From positions 219,050 to 283,049 of the forward strand of contig MJCC01000002.1 of NCBI GenBank assembly GCA_001766655.1: a stretch of 64,000 nucleotides of DNA. Reading direction: 5' to 3'. A program made the position numbers and the translations under genes. Under the pieces are notes generated by a model, which had not been told where the DNA came from, did not search any database, and saw only the letters and a list, made by a program, of their open reading frames with translations. Source of the DNA: Phytomonas francai (Eukaryota; Euglenozoa; Kinetoplastea; Trypanosomatida; Trypanosomatidae). Of the stretch, positions 10,012 through 20,806 are shown piece after piece (within the stretch, counting starts at the first letter, position 1; every line of letters begins with the position of its first letter).

Positions 10012-11142
10012 ATGACTGCGCGTCCATCGGTGAGCGTGTACGCGGCGTCGTCGGACGCGGTTGTCGGGACGGTGCCGCTGCCTGCGGTGTTCACGGCGCC
10101 GATCCGGAGCGACATCGTGCAGTTCGTGCACACGAACATGGCGAAGAACTCGCGGCAGGCGTACGCGGTGAACCGGCTGGCGGGGATGAACCGGTCGGCG
10201 CACTCGTGGGGCACCGGCCGCGCGGTGGCGCGTATCCCGCGCATCAGCGGCGGCGGCACGAGCATCTCGGGCGCGGGCGCGTTCGGGAATATGTGCCGCG
10301 GCGGGCGCATGTTCGCCCCGACGAAGATCTTCCGCCGGTGGCACCGCAAGATCAACCTGCACCAGAAGCGCTTCGCCGTGGTGTCGGCGCTGGCGGCGTC
10401 GTCGCTGCCGTCGCTCGTGATGTCGCGCGGGCACAAGATCGAGAACGTGGCGGAGGTGCCGCTGGTCGTCGAGGACGCGATCCAGGGGTACGAGAAGACG
10501 AAGGAGGCGATGGCCTTCCTGCGCGCGGTCGCCGCGCTGGACGACGTGAACCGCGTGAACGACTCGCGGGAGCTGCGCGCGGGGCGGGGGAAGATGCGCA
10601 ACCGTCGCTACGTGGCGCGCCGCGGGCCGATGCTGGTGATGCCGGACAACAAGGGCACGCGTGCCTTCCGCAACATCTTCGGGCTGGACCTGGCGAACGT
10701 GAACGCGCTGAACCTGCTGCACCTGGCGCCCGGTGGGCACGTGGGCCGCTTCATCATCTGGACGCGTGGCGCGTTCGAGCAGCTGGACCGCGTGTTCGGC
10801 ACGTTCACGGAGGCGTCGGCGGTGAAGAAGGGCTTCACGCTTCCCGCGCCGATGCTGACGAACACGGACGTGACGCGCATCATGCAGTCCGAGGAGGTGC
10901 GGCGCGCGCTGAAGCCGAAGAAGCTGCAGGAGCGCAAGACGAAGGCCCACCGCCAGCCGACGAACGGGCTCAAGAACCGCCGCCTGCGCAGCAGCCTGAA
11001 CCCCTTCGCGAAGATGGAGCGGATTATGAGCCAGGGCCTGCAGCACCCGAAGAACCGCGCCGCCCGTCGCACGAAGAAGCTTGCGCGCGTCGCCAAGGCC
11101 AAGAAGGCCGCCCTCGCCTCCGTCAAGAAGAGCAAGCAGTGA
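10012..11142 (+). CDS. RPL4: 60S ribosomal protein L4 (uL4, L1a), 376 aa
   Basis: uL4 lines the peptide exit tunnel of the large ribosomal subunit. The sequence carries family hallmarks: the N-terminal IRSDIVQFVHTNMAKN, AVNRLAGMNRSAHSWGTGRA, the Gly/Arg-rich tunnel loop around GAFGNMCRGGRMFAPT, and HRKINLHQKRFAVVSALAA. Later come RNIFGLDLANVNALNLL and the long Lys/Arg-rich eukaryotic C-terminal tail. The length is about normal for the trypanosomatid protein. Codon use is strongly biased to G/C third positions, as expected for a highly expressed gene. Only one copy lies here; from memory, Leishmania carries a nearby pair of copies. Confidence 0.97.
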   Translation: MTARPSVSVYAASSDAVVGTVPLPAVFTAPIRSDIVQFVHTNMAKNSRQAYAVNRLAGMNRSAHSWGTGRAVARIPRISGGGTSISGAGAFGNMCRGGRMFAPTKIFRRWHRKINLHQKRFAVVSALAASSLPSLVMSRGHKIENVAEVPLVVEDAIQGYEKTKEAMAFLRAVAALDDVNRVNDSRELRAGRGKMRNRRYVARRGPMLVMPDNKGTRAFRNIFGLDLANVNALNLLHLAPGGHVGRFIIWTRGAFEQLDRVFGTFTEASAVKKGFTLPAPMLTNTDVTRIMQSEEVRRALKPKKLQERKTKAHRQPTNGLKNRRLRSSLNPFAKMERIMSQGLQHPKNRAARRTKKLARVAKAKKAALASVKKSKQ

Positions 11143-11689
11143 GTCGTTTTAGAACCTCGAGGTTGTGCTTTTTCCCTTTAAAATCACTTTAATAGCAAGT
11201 TTTCAATTATTATTTTAATCCGAGTATCTGAAAACATTTTTATTTCCGAAACATTTTTTTCCCTCTATGTTGGCTGACACGGAATCCACTGATGCCTAAC
11301 TGATAAATTACTAGGAGTTTCCTTTTTTACCGTATCTTATGATTATTCAACTTATTCTCTTTTCTGTCTTTTTCTAGCTTGAATTAGTTTATTTTTTCAC
11401 GTTTTCGTTGCACCAACTTTTTTTATCAAATATATTCATATAATTTTTATGAAAGTTTCGTGATATTTTCGTTTCTATAATACATTTGCATCTCTAAATA
11501 GCCCTCGGAGAAATTTTTGCCATTTTTGTTTATCTGTTGCTATTGGTTTAAAGGGTTTCTAAAAATACGAAGAGGTACAAAATTGTCAGTTCTCTTGTGG
11601 TATAGTGTCATAGTATACTAAATACATACGATTATACTTACTTGTTTCAAAGAGTTAGTATCATTGTATAGTGAGTAAAGAGGACACAA
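11143..11689. other. Spacer before the ankyrin gene
   Basis: AT-rich, with no gene seen. Several pyrimidine tracts are present. One ends in CTAG with AG at 11376-11377, which would leave a long 5' UTR of about 312 nt, so later AGs remain possible. Confidence 0.5.
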
Positions 11690-12802
11690 ATGTCTAATTT
11701 CCCCAAGCTATCCCGTCTCAAGGTGGATGATGAGAACATGGAGAAGCTACATGCAGCCGCCCGCAGAGGCGATGTTGACGAGATCCGTCACCTCATCGCG
11801 AGCGGGATTGACTCCAATATAGCCAACCGCTTCGGATGTACTGCCCTTCACCTCGCCTGCAAGTTTGGACAGATCGAGGCAGCGAAATACCTGGCGGAGA
11901 TGAGCTATGTGGAAACCCCTTGGCATGGCCAAAAACCACTCCACCTCGCCGTGCTGTCGAATAAAATTGAATTAGTAACCGCTCTGATCGAGGGTGCGCA
12001 AAAGCGAGGGTGTCCTTTGGAGAGCATGCTCAACGAGTGCGATGAGATGGAGGTTACCCAGATAGGGGAACATTTTAAGAAAACAAGGTCACAGAGCGCG
12101 CTGCACTGGTGTGTAGGCCTGGGCAAAGATTACCTGCCTATACTGGAGCTTCTCATCAAATTCGGGGCCTCACCAACCACTCGGGATAAGGAGGGCGAAA
12201 CTGTCCTCATGCGGGCGATGGAGTTCAATAACGATGCGGCGATGCAGATTATGTTAACTCGTACACCGAGGAATTCGCTAAGACTTGAAGTAATTGACCG
12301 TCAGGGCTGCTCTCATTTGCACTGGGCATGCTTTACCAACCATGAGGACTACGGTCTTGAGTTCGTTGAGCGAGGTCACAATGTCGACGTGGAGGACGAG
12401 CAACACGTGGTGCCTTTGTATCTCGCTATACGGGGCGTGATGGTGCGCCTCGCTGCCGTTCTTATCGAAAAGGGTGATCCCTTCTGGATACAGAATGCAC
12501 CTTTTCACAATGGCCGCACAGTCATGCTAGATCGGATCGAGTGGCTGCCGTTTGTGAAGCCTGAGGATGAGAACAACCCGAAGCAAAATCTAGCCCTTGA
12601 TGCAAAAAAGGCGGAGGTAATCGATCTGTTGCAGAAACGCCTCGACACGCTTCTCGAGAGTCTGGAATCGCAATCGAACGGGCCCACGAAGCGTAAGAAG
12701 GGAAAGCCAGTTATTAAGGAAATGCACTTGGCACCCTCCGCTCCTTATCGCCCACGATCTCGTAGTCGCGCGATCTCAAACTCAAGAAAATCGATTCATT
12801 GA
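11690..12802 (+). CDS. Ankyrin-repeat protein, 370 aa
   Basis: Starting at an ATG, residues about 19-270 contain at least six ankyrin-type units. Examples are LHAAARRGDVDEIRHLIASG, TALHLACKFGQIEAAKYL, KPLHLAVLSNKIELVTALI, SALHWCVGLGKDYLPILELL, TVLMRAMEFNNDAAMQIML and SHLHWACFTNHEDYGLEFV. These form a protein-binding solenoid. The C-terminal 50 residues are Lys/Arg/Ser-rich and probably disordered. I see no enzyme domain, signal peptide or membrane segment, so it is probably a soluble adaptor whose partner cannot be told. The family is clear; the specific function is not. Confidence 0.85.
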   Translation: MSNFPKLSRLKVDDENMEKLHAAARRGDVDEIRHLIASGIDSNIANRFGCTALHLACKFGQIEAAKYLAEMSYVETPWHGQKPLHLAVLSNKIELVTALIEGAQKRGCPLESMLNECDEMEVTQIGEHFKKTRSQSALHWCVGLGKDYLPILELLIKFGASPTTRDKEGETVLMRAMEFNNDAAMQIMLTRTPRNSLRLEVIDRQGCSHLHWACFTNHEDYGLEFVERGHNVDVEDEQHVVPLYLAIRGVMVRLAAVLIEKGDPFWIQNAPFHNGRTVMLDRIEWLPFVKPEDENNPKQNLALDAKKAEVIDLLQKRLDTLLESLESQSNGPTKRKKGKPVIKEMHLAPSAPYRPRSRSRAISNSRKSIH

Positions 12803-14632
12803 TTTAGACAATATTTTAGGTATTGTACACATACACAACGTCGATGGTTCTTAAAAAGGAGGACCTATATGTATGTAATGAAGCTGAACGAATGAATTAT
12901 AACAACTAATGGAACCTTTTCCATTTCCCACTTGCACAATGTAAGCGCAAGGGCAGGACTTTTGGCAGCGTACAAACTTGAAGAGAAATGACGCCCTCTT
13001 TACGTACAGGGAAGATTGTAACATTTATCCTCTCATTTCTATTTTGTAGTCGATCGATAGGAAGCATATTGACCGTGTCACAATTAATACTATCGGGAAT
13101 GATTGTGGTTCTGAGTATGTAATGTACACATTAGTTTTTTAATGTGATCAAAATATAGCGGAACAAAAGGAGAGCAGGTCCTTTTTCTCCCCTCAAGAAT
13201 AGCGATTGATGATAATGATTTGAGAATTCTTCTAAATTTATGTTGACTAAGTTTATGCGGTTATTCACCTCAGGTATAAAACTCGGTTCTTTTTTCAGAA
13301 GATTTTACTGAAATATGCGAACAAATGAGGGTAGGACGGCATCTTATACGCTTGCACATTTAGACTTAACATCAGTTCAATGGTGAACGGGAAACTATTG
13401 AGGAAAAATATTCGCACTTACACGCACACGCACAATAGCATCTAAAGTAGCATGTTTTTCTCTCCTTCCCCCACCTCTTTTTTTCCTTATGCACTGATTT
13501 TCGGATGATGTGAAAAGACACGAAAAGAAAAGACGTGATGCATTCCTTCCCCCCCTCCCTGTGCTTATTGCAGGTACATACACTAATGTTTATGAAAGTG
13601 CAATTTGATTCGCATCATCTTATTTTAAATGTCAAAAGCTTTGAAAAGCATCATCATGCTGAAGGTAAATTGTTGTTGCGGTGCTCGGGGGGTGAGCTAT
13701 ATAGTCTCTATTCCCCCGCCCCTTGCACCTTTTGTGGTCTTATGTACTATACTCGATGTAACTAAATTTAGTGTCGTGACAGGATCAACTGTCTCCTTCG
13801 CACCCCCTTTAATGTAATCTTTCCTTTTTTCTTTTTACAAAAAAAAAGAGAGTATGGGTGCGTTCTCAGTATGACAGTTATATTTTGCTCACGAATTTTG
13901 TTTCCCTCCAGGATCGGATTTACTCTATCCATAATGAAATTTGAATGTAGAATATCGAGTTATCCAAATCCATCGTTTACTTCTTAAATTTTTCAAGCTT
14001 TCTTTAGGGTACCTGTAACAACATTTAACCTTCCTTTACAAGTTGAAGGTACGGGATCTAAAGGAACTTCAATTTGTGACTTTTCCTATTCTAAGCCGTT
14101 GAGTCATCTGAATATTATTGGCATGGTGAAATTATAATATGAAATTACGGGTAGCGATATCCTAGCGGTGATATCAGAAAAGTGAAACTATGCATTAGTA
14201 ACCATAAGTTCTGTCATTTTTCTTTATTTACTATGTTCTAGTAAACTTCAAAGAAGTATATTACATATATTTATAACCGGAGTTTCTATTTTGTCAAAGA
14301 AACCACCCTAAGCAATCCTTCTGTAAGGTATTTTAAAGTGCTTAAATATAAAAGAGAACGCATCAGAGGAGGTTCATCTAAAAAGTGGGGCAGATAGTAG
14401 GAAAAGGCTAAGGGTTTCATTCTTCGGTCACCCCGAGTCCAGGTTTCTTTTTACGTGCGAGTTAAAAGACCCACGGTAAAAAAGTCAGTATTTCGGTGCA
14501 AAGTACGGGCATCCCAGGGCGTGTGAGTTGGGTGAACGTTTTCAATTAAGCCTTTGCACCCGTACCGCTTGCGATTCCACCGGGGACCCCCTCTCGTGCA
14601 GGCCCTTCTCCCCCCCTTCCTCCCCCTTTCCC
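12803..14632. other. 1.8 kb spacer, AT-rich, no gene seen
   Basis: A long AT-rich region with scattered T tracts. Overlapping ATG-led frames of 60-76 codons around 13535-13817 have no recognisable domain or coding-like composition. Immediately before the next gene (about 14605-14632) is a C/T tract that runs right up to the ATG, which is unusual for a trans-spliced gene. Confidence 0.5.
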
Positions 14633-16756
14633 ATGGCGTTCAACCCGATCTTGATTGATGAGGAGGTCAGCCAGCTGGACCCCGGGCGGGTGGCGCGTGC
14701 CGGGGCGGACGGTCGGGCCCGGTACGACGGCCTCTTCGCCGCGCGCGGGGAGGCGGCCGCGTCCGGCGCGGACCCTCTCCCGCTTCCGCTTCCGCTGCCT
14801 TCGCCCTCCCCGCCGCCCGCGCGCGAGGAGGGGCCCTGTCTCGCGCCGGACCTCCCCCTCGAGGCCGCGATCCGGCGCTGCGAGCGGCGCTACTACCACG
14901 ACCTCGGCTGGGCGGTCGCGCCGCCCGGGGTCCCGACGGGGCCGCTGCTGTACTACCCGGCCGACTACGCGGCCCTGCGCGCGGGCGCCGCCGGCGTGAT
15001 GGCGTCCGAGCTCGACGCGATGGCGGAGGGCGTGCTGGCGGGGCTGCCGACGACGGAGTTCCCACTCCGTCCGGACGGGCTCCGCGCCGCGCGCGCGGCG
15101 GCCGCCCGGACGCGNNNNNNNNNNNNNNNNNNNNNNNNNNNNNNNNNNNNNNNNGGCGGCGTCGGCGGCGCCCCCTGGCGCCCGTCGGAGGCCAACCCGC
15201 AGCTCGACGCGGCCGACGCCGCGCTGCTCGCGACGGACCTCGACCGCGGCCTGACGGAGCAGCGGGACATGCCCTCCCTGACGCTGATCCAGCACCCGCT
15301 CTACACGGACATGGGGCTGGTGCCGCCCGAGGAGCGGCATCGCGCCCGCCGCGAGCGCCTCGCGCCGCACGGGAGCCTCGCGGGCCCCGACGGGGACCTC
15401 ACCGCCCCCGCCCTCGACCCCGGCCCGCCCGCCGACCCCGCGGCCGCGCAGAAGCAGTGGCTGGAGGAGGTCCAGCGCACCTTCCGCCACGCGCGCGCGC
15501 TGGATCAGCAGTTCGACCAGTTCATCGCGGAGCTCGCGCACGGGAAGCTGGGCTTGAATAAGGCGGACGAGGCGCATTTGGGAATCGCACGAACGCTCTG
15601 GCGTGTGCTGTTTGAGGGCACCACACGCACGCAACAGCGGGAGGTTTGGCACGCGATTTGTTGTTTTTCCTTCGCCTATGGCGATGCCGAGTCGAGTACA
15701 CAGGTGGTGCAGGCTCTGATGACCTCGCTGGAGCGGCGGCACCTTCCGCAATTTTTGTCCTCGTGGCGCCCGCTGCTCCGCAGCTACATCACCGCACTTG
15801 GGGAGTATGTCTTGTCCTTAGGAGGCGACAACGCCGCACGGAAACGCCAGCTCCACTTCAACGAGGCTGAACTGGATCCTTTGTACACCGGTGGTTTCCA
15901 ACCGGAGCTGGTGGTGGGCACCTGTCTGCGCCGCAAGGGTACCGAGTTGGGTGAGAATCACCTGCCCTTACCGATATACCCGACCGAGGTGATACCGGTC
16001 TTCCCAACTGGCTTCACGTCGGCCGCGCGGGAGGGCATTTTCGCCGAGAAATTGACCGACGGCTCGTTCGACTTCCTTGCCGAGGATGCGGAGGATTTAC
16101 ACCATCTGGTGCTCCCCGGCGCCGTCATCAACCCGGCGCAGCTGAACAGGCCGCACATATTGGTGGGCGACACGAACTTGCTGGTGGTGGAGGGCGATGT
16201 CGAGGCGCCGTCCGCGGATGCGGTGGCCTTACCGGAGCTCGGCCCGGCCCAGCCGCCCACAACGTCGGTGGTGCAGGCCACGGAGGGGGCCGCGATTGGT
16301 TACCGGGCCACCGGCGAGAACACCTTTCGACTGCTTTACAGCGATGACGCGAACACCAGCAGCTACCTGATGCGGCTTTGGTCGCATCCGGGAAAGGCGA
16401 ATGACGGTGTCCCGGGCGTCGAGGCGATGAAAGGGGCTCTGAGCAAAGAGGGCAAGTACATCACATACGACCGTATTGGGACCTGCAATATGTATGTCAA
16501 GGCTTCGAACGTTGATACGCCGGCCTTGGGCCGACATATACTTTTGTTTTCAAATGAAGATCTTAATACTGACGCGGACATGGTGAATAAAATGGATAGT
16601 CTGTCAGATGTTGGGAATCCTACTGTCCACGAGTCTGCCACTCCACAGGCGTCGTCGCAGCATATATTGGGACAAAAACGCCCTCCTAGTACGACACGCG
16701 ATGATGACGACGACGACGGCGCGAATTATAAGGTAGCAAGGTCAGTACTCGATTAG
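14633..16756 (+). CDS. Conserved-looking protein, unrecognised, about 707 aa (gap inside)
   Basis: The start is the first in-frame ATG (14633); the frame runs upstream without another ATG. A 40-base N gap (15115-15154) removes about 13 residues, but the same frame continues on both sides. The first 300 residues are Ala/Arg/Pro-rich and encoded by extremely GC-rich DNA; beyond about 15550 the composition becomes moderate. The middle (about 270-440) looks helical and globular, with the stretch PTEVIPVFPTGF near residue 445. That stretch faintly recalls a conserved segment of Paf1 (RNA polymerase II-associated factor), but I cannot support that assignment. The C terminus has a poly-Asp run and KRP/VARS-like basic residues, suggesting a nuclear protein. 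There is no signal peptide or TM. Function unknown. Confidence 0.75.
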   Translation: MAFNPILIDEEVSQLDPGRVARAGADGRARYDGLFAARGEAAASGADPLPLPLPLPSPSPPPAREEGPCLAPDLPLEAAIRRCERRYYHDLGWAVAPPGVPTGPLLYYPADYAALRAGAAGVMASELDAMAEGVLAGLPTTEFPLRPDGLRAARAAAARTXXXXXXXXXXXXXXGGVGGAPWRPSEANPQLDAADAALLATDLDRGLTEQRDMPSLTLIQHPLYTDMGLVPPEERHRARRERLAPHGSLAGPDGDLTAPALDPGPPADPAAAQKQWLEEVQRTFRHARALDQQFDQFIAELAHGKLGLNKADEAHLGIARTLWRVLFEGTTRTQQREVWHAICCFSFAYGDAESSTQVVQALMTSLERRHLPQFLSSWRPLLRSYITALGEYVLSLGGDNAARKRQLHFNEAELDPLYTGGFQPELVVGTCLRRKGTELGENHLPLPIYPTEVIPVFPTGFTSAAREGIFAEKLTDGSFDFLAEDAEDLHHLVLPGAVINPAQLNRPHILVGDTNLLVVEGDVEAPSADAVALPELGPAQPPTTSVVQATEGAAIGYRATGENTFRLLYSDDANTSSYLMRLWSHPGKANDGVPGVEAMKGALSKEGKYITYDRIGTCNMYVKASNVDTPALGRHILLFSNEDLNTDADMVNKMDSLSDVGNPTVHESATPQASSQHILGQKRPPSTTRDDDDDDGANYKVARSVLD
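15115..15154. other. Assembly gap (40 N)
   Basis: A run of 40 N inside an extremely GC-rich coding segment. The reading frame is the same before and after, so the true length is probably 40 plus or minus a multiple of three. Confidence 0.95.
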
Positions 16757-17601
16757 CAAAATTGAGGGATCCATTCAGAAAACTCGAGTAAACGCATACC
16801 CATGCGTGTCTAGGTATTTTCAGTACGTTGTGTAGATGACGACGCGCATTTAGTTGATATTGTTTCTGACTTGCATATATGTGTAGAACGTGTGCTTTTA
16901 ACGCGTTTAATGGTAAGGCGATAGAGGGGGTAGGCAGCATCGTGTGATCTGCTTGTATCTTTTACCCCATACCTTTCCTATCGATGCAATTTGATTTTGG
17001 ATTGACTTTTATCTATCCACTTGGATGTTTTAATGCATTTAATGCCTAAGTTTATATTCGAAGGGGAGCTCAAAAAAAGAAGAAGAAGCAGGCGATGCCA
17101 ATTACTATGCCGGTTACAGTCACACTTTTAAATATAATAACTCTCTTTATTTCCATTCTTTTTTATTTTATTTTTCCTAACTCTTTGGCCATTCTTATTG
17201 ACAAATAAACATACCTTTATTATTATTATTATAAAGGTGTATCATTCCCTAACAATTTATTTCTTGCTCAAAAACACTTTATTCCGAGCAAACGATTTTC
17301 TTTAAAGTGTTTCTAAAGGGTAAAGGATATAAACAGCAAGGCGAGACGCAAGAAAATCCGAGGTTTATTGAATTGTCATCGCTGTATTCCTATTTCAAAG
17401 TTAGGGAAGGACAGGTTTGTAGAACACTATTCAGCATCCTTTCTCACCATTCACAGGACGCTAAAGTGAGAGGGGTGTTTGTACCTACAGGAAAAGCAAC
17501 ACCAAGAATAACAACTTGCTAAAAGAAAGGTGGCACCACGAGTACAATAGAAATCAAAAAATATTAACCAACAACTTCAACATCTTCCCACGCACTAACG
17601 C
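16757..17601. other. Spacer before the PSP1-domain gene
   Basis: AT-rich with no gene seen. A pyrimidine tract at about 17142-17178 is followed by a short TTA repeat (17219-17231) and an AG at 17235-17236, a candidate acceptor. The 71-codon frame at 17307-17522 is not convincing. Confidence 0.5.
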
Positions 17602-20498
17602 ATGCCTATATTAACAGCTAATGTGATGTTTCAGGCAACTGTATCATGGAAAGAGACATCCTCAACGAAGTCTGAGAGTCCTACTCAGGACCCTTCTGAG
17701 GAGCTCAATCTCATACCCACACCACCGCGGCCTCTGGAGTTCAGCGATAGCATCCCGACAGACGTGTCTAACCCCTTTCCTGAGTATCCGTTGCTGGCGT
17801 GTCGAAACCCAATACCATGGCCCGTGAGAGAGTTCGACGGAGAAGAACTCTATCCCAACCCGCATAACCGCTTCGTGTCTGTGAGCCCTTTTCTCTCGTT
17901 TAAAGGTCGCGCTTACGCCTTTATCCTGCACCCCCCGTATGGGGAGAGCCCAACGAGCGGCGGTAGAGGGGAGTTTTCGAACAGTATGACTGCTCCCAAC
18001 ACGAACTTTCCTGGTTTTGGGGGCGCGCACGCGCCCACCGCTATGGGTGGGTGGCGTCATTCGGACCTAGTGGCGAACCCCCAAGGCAGCGCGCCGTCGT
18101 GGGGGTGTGCATTCTACCGCCACCTCCTTTCATTTCTGCAGGATCGCTTGCAGGAGTGCGATATTGCGCGACAGCGGGACGGAGGTGGAGGAGAAGGGGT
18201 CTCCTCCACGAACGTGGCGGCCGAGCTCGCGCAACGCATGCAGCTTCCTGGGGTGGTCTGGCGGAACGATCCGTACAGTGTTCGGGTTTTGGAGGCCACC
18301 GAGGAAAAAGAGGAGGAGGGTTCTGTCAAGAATAATGAGAAAGAAGGCGGTGAAAAAGAGTCCTACACCTCAGCTGTGCGTAATGCTTTCGAGGGCGTCT
18401 CCGCGAATCGAATGGGGCTCGACTTTTCTAGGTATCCGCAGCCGACAGGATTGGTTCCGGCTTATGCCACACCTCGGAATGCGGTGGAGTGCCCTCTGTC
18501 ATGTGCTGGAAGGGGAAGCGTTCAGCGGATGTTCTTCTCAGCTCTGGAGCGCCAGGTGGCGGGGTATAGCACTTCCGTCGTGAACGACATAACTTCCAGC
18601 CTCTGTGCTCACCGTCCGCAAAACAGGTCAACCATGCATGGCGGAGAGCTCAAGAGTGCTGTGCCACCCACCGTTGCCTTGGCAACGGCAAAGCACGGGG
18701 GCCTTCCACCGCCATTTTTTCCATACAACTCCGTCAAAAGCAGTCAGCTCGAAAATTTGGGTTGCGGCTATGAGCGCAGAGGGAGTCATTCGCCAGTCCC
18801 GACTAAAAGACGCTACGTAGCGCCCGGTACGGCCGTTGTGATCCAACACACCCCAGCAACGACCTTGTCGACGGCGCAGCTTCCTTCTTCGCATCCCTCG
18901 TGCCTTTTTTCCTGCGAAGGCGCTTCCACAGATGCCCCAGGGCGTTCTGAGCCCGATCCGCCCACGAGGGCCTCCGATTCGCCGCCCTCGAGTCCGATTT
19001 TGATCACGTGCCTACGCCCGCCGGCGACGGGCGAGCCCACGCTCGCGAGCTCCCCCCCGGCGAAGGGGCTGATGGGGCTGCCGCCCTTGCCCGAGCCCCT
19101 GCCATCGCACCCCGACGCGGAATTACCACCACCGCCACCACTACCTCCATGTCCACGACTTCGACCGCAGCTCCCGCGGCATCTGCACGCCCTGGCGAAG
19201 CCGGGGATGGCGTCCAGACGGAGATTCTTCGCGGGTGCCTCCGCTTCGTTCGCGAACTCCGCGAACGCGCAGGATGGGCGCCGGCTCTCCGAGCGGAGCC
19301 TTCGGTCGCTTCGCCAGAAGCTCCTCCACGGCCTCCCCGACGACAGCGACACGGAAAAAGGGGAAGGGGAGGGGGAAGAAACGGCCTCGGAGTCCTTGCC
19401 GAGCGCGCCGGGGGCGGTGGGAAATGAGGGAGGGGGAGACCCCGACGGGGATTGCGTGGAGGGCCGTGTGACGGGGGGAGACCCTGACGGGGATTGCGTG
19501 GAGGGCCGTGTGACGGGGGGAGACCCTGACGGGGATTGCGTGGAGGGCCGTGTGACGGGGGGAGAACCTGACGGGGATTGCGTGGAGGGCCGTGTGACGG
19601 GGGGAGAACCTGACGGGGANCGGGGATTGCGTGGAGGGCCGTGTGACGGGGGGAGAACCTGACGGGGATTGCGTGGAGGGCCGTGTGACGGGGGGAGAAC
19701 CTGACGGGGATTGCGCGGGGCGTCTGAGAGGAGGCCCCCGCGCGGTCGTCTTTGCGGCCCAGCTGCGCCGGCTGGCACAGCTCTTCGCGCGGCTGCGCCA
19801 CTCGGGCTGCTTTCTCGACGTCCTCGTGGCGCGCGAGCGGGGGCTGGACGGGGAGGGGGGCGGGCGAGGGNGGGCGAGGGGGCGGGGGCCGGAGGGGGAG
19901 GGCCGGCCGCGCGGGGCCCCCAGCCCGCCGCAGCGCCCTCGCAAGCCGCGAGACCCACTACGTCTACCTTCTGCAGCACCATCACCGGCGGTCCTGGGGG
20001 GTCGCGCAGGTGTTCTTCCCGATGGGGACTCTCGTGGTCGTGGACGGGGATATGGGGGTGGAGTCGGCCGAGGTCCGCCTCGTCGTCAGCCGGGCCGAGT
20101 ACGAGGCGTTGACGGTTGAGCAGCGTCAGATGCAGGGGCTGCCCTCGCGGCTGCTGTTCGCCCAGCAGTGTTTGCTCTACCGCGCATTGACGGTCGCGGA
20201 GAGGGAGATTTATACGAAGCTTCTGATGGAGATCAATCAGGCGACGTTTGAATTTTTGCGGAGGCTTCAATATCACCACAAATTTGAGGCCTGTCGGATC
20301 GAGCTGATGATCTTCCTCGGGTGTGAATTTCAGGTGGATGGTCAGAAGTTGTACGTCTACTATCAATCCAGCCAGCCGGTGCGGTTTCTCGAACTAGCAA
20401 CCTACCTCCACCATATATTTCATTGCCGTATTTGGATGCAGGAGACACGCACAAATCTTATAAATACAGAAAACTGGAGGGAGAATAACGTGGACTAA
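17602..20498 (+). CDS. PSP1 C-terminal domain protein, about 965 aa, frame broken by two assembly gaps
   Basis: It starts at ATG 17602 and ends at TAA 20496-20498. Single N bases at 19620 and 19871, each inside a short tandem repeat, shift the frame, so the gene appears as three open frames (17602-19662, about 19621-20119 and about 19872-20498). Read across the gaps, the coding sense is continuous. The N-terminal 600 residues are Pro/Ser/Gly-rich and probably disordered. A run of 14-residue repeats (GGDPDGDCVEGRVT) follows. The C-terminal 180 residues form a PSP1-type domain: a strand region with GVAQVFFPMGTLVVVDGDMG, helices, then FEACRIELMIFLGCEF and LELATYLHHIFHCRIWM. PSP1-domain proteins in kinetoplastids have been linked to mRNA fate; that role here is inference. 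The frameshifts are almost certainly assembly artefacts, not a pseudogene. Confidence 0.75.
19432..19713 (+). repeat. 42-bp coding minisatellite (14-aa repeat)
   Basis: About seven near-identical 42-bp units encode GG(D/E)PDGDCVEGRVT. The early units have Asp and the later ones Glu after GG. An N at 19620 marks a probable collapse, so the true copy number is unknown. Confidence 0.85.
19620..19620. other. Single-N gap inside the minisatellite
   Basis: One N interrupts a 42-bp unit and shifts the frame. The same repeat sense resumes downstream in another frame, so the gap length is wrong. Confidence 0.9.
19871..19871. other. Single-N gap in a G-rich repeat
   Basis: One N lies between two copies of GGGCGAGGG in a G-rich coding stretch. 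The PSP1 domain continues downstream in a different frame. Confidence 0.9.
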
Positions 20499-20761
20499 AC
20501 TATAAAGAGTGTGCCGGCTTTTTAGCCGATCCTTTTTCACTTTTGCTATTTAGGAATAACGTAATGCCGATATGCGGCTACTTTCCTCTGCTTTTCACCT
20601 TTTATTGGTGCGATTTTCCGATCACATTCCCATCACTTTTTCTTAAACTATTTTAGTGGTAGATCATGAGTTAATAAGCTAATTATGTTACCCAGTAAGG
20701 ATGACTTTGATCAAATCAAAGCAACCTAAATATTGAAAAAAAAAAAGCAGTGATTTCTTCT

Positions 20762-20765
<4 letters not shown>

Positions 20766-20805
<40 letters not shown>

Positions 20806-20806
20806 G
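20766..20806. repeat. Compound (CT)n(TA)n microsatellite
   Basis: About twelve CT units run directly into about nine TA units in the 3' flank of the PSP1-domain gene. Confidence 0.95.

Noticed and set aside
9937..11046. Long minus-strand frame opposite uL4
   Set aside because: Produced by the strong third-position GC bias of the ribosomal protein gene.
13205..13312. Possible C/D-box snoRNA (TGATGA ... CTGA)
   Set aside because: The boxes are about 100 bases apart with no clear second box pair or terminal stem; too weak to call.
13535..13817. Overlapping 62-76 codon frames in the 1.8 kb spacer
   Set aside because: Short, overlapping, with no coding signature.
18813..20366. 517-codon minus-strand frame across the PSP1-domain gene
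   Set aside because: Mirror of the GC-rich repeat region; a frame across two N gaps on the wrong strand with no recognisable domain.
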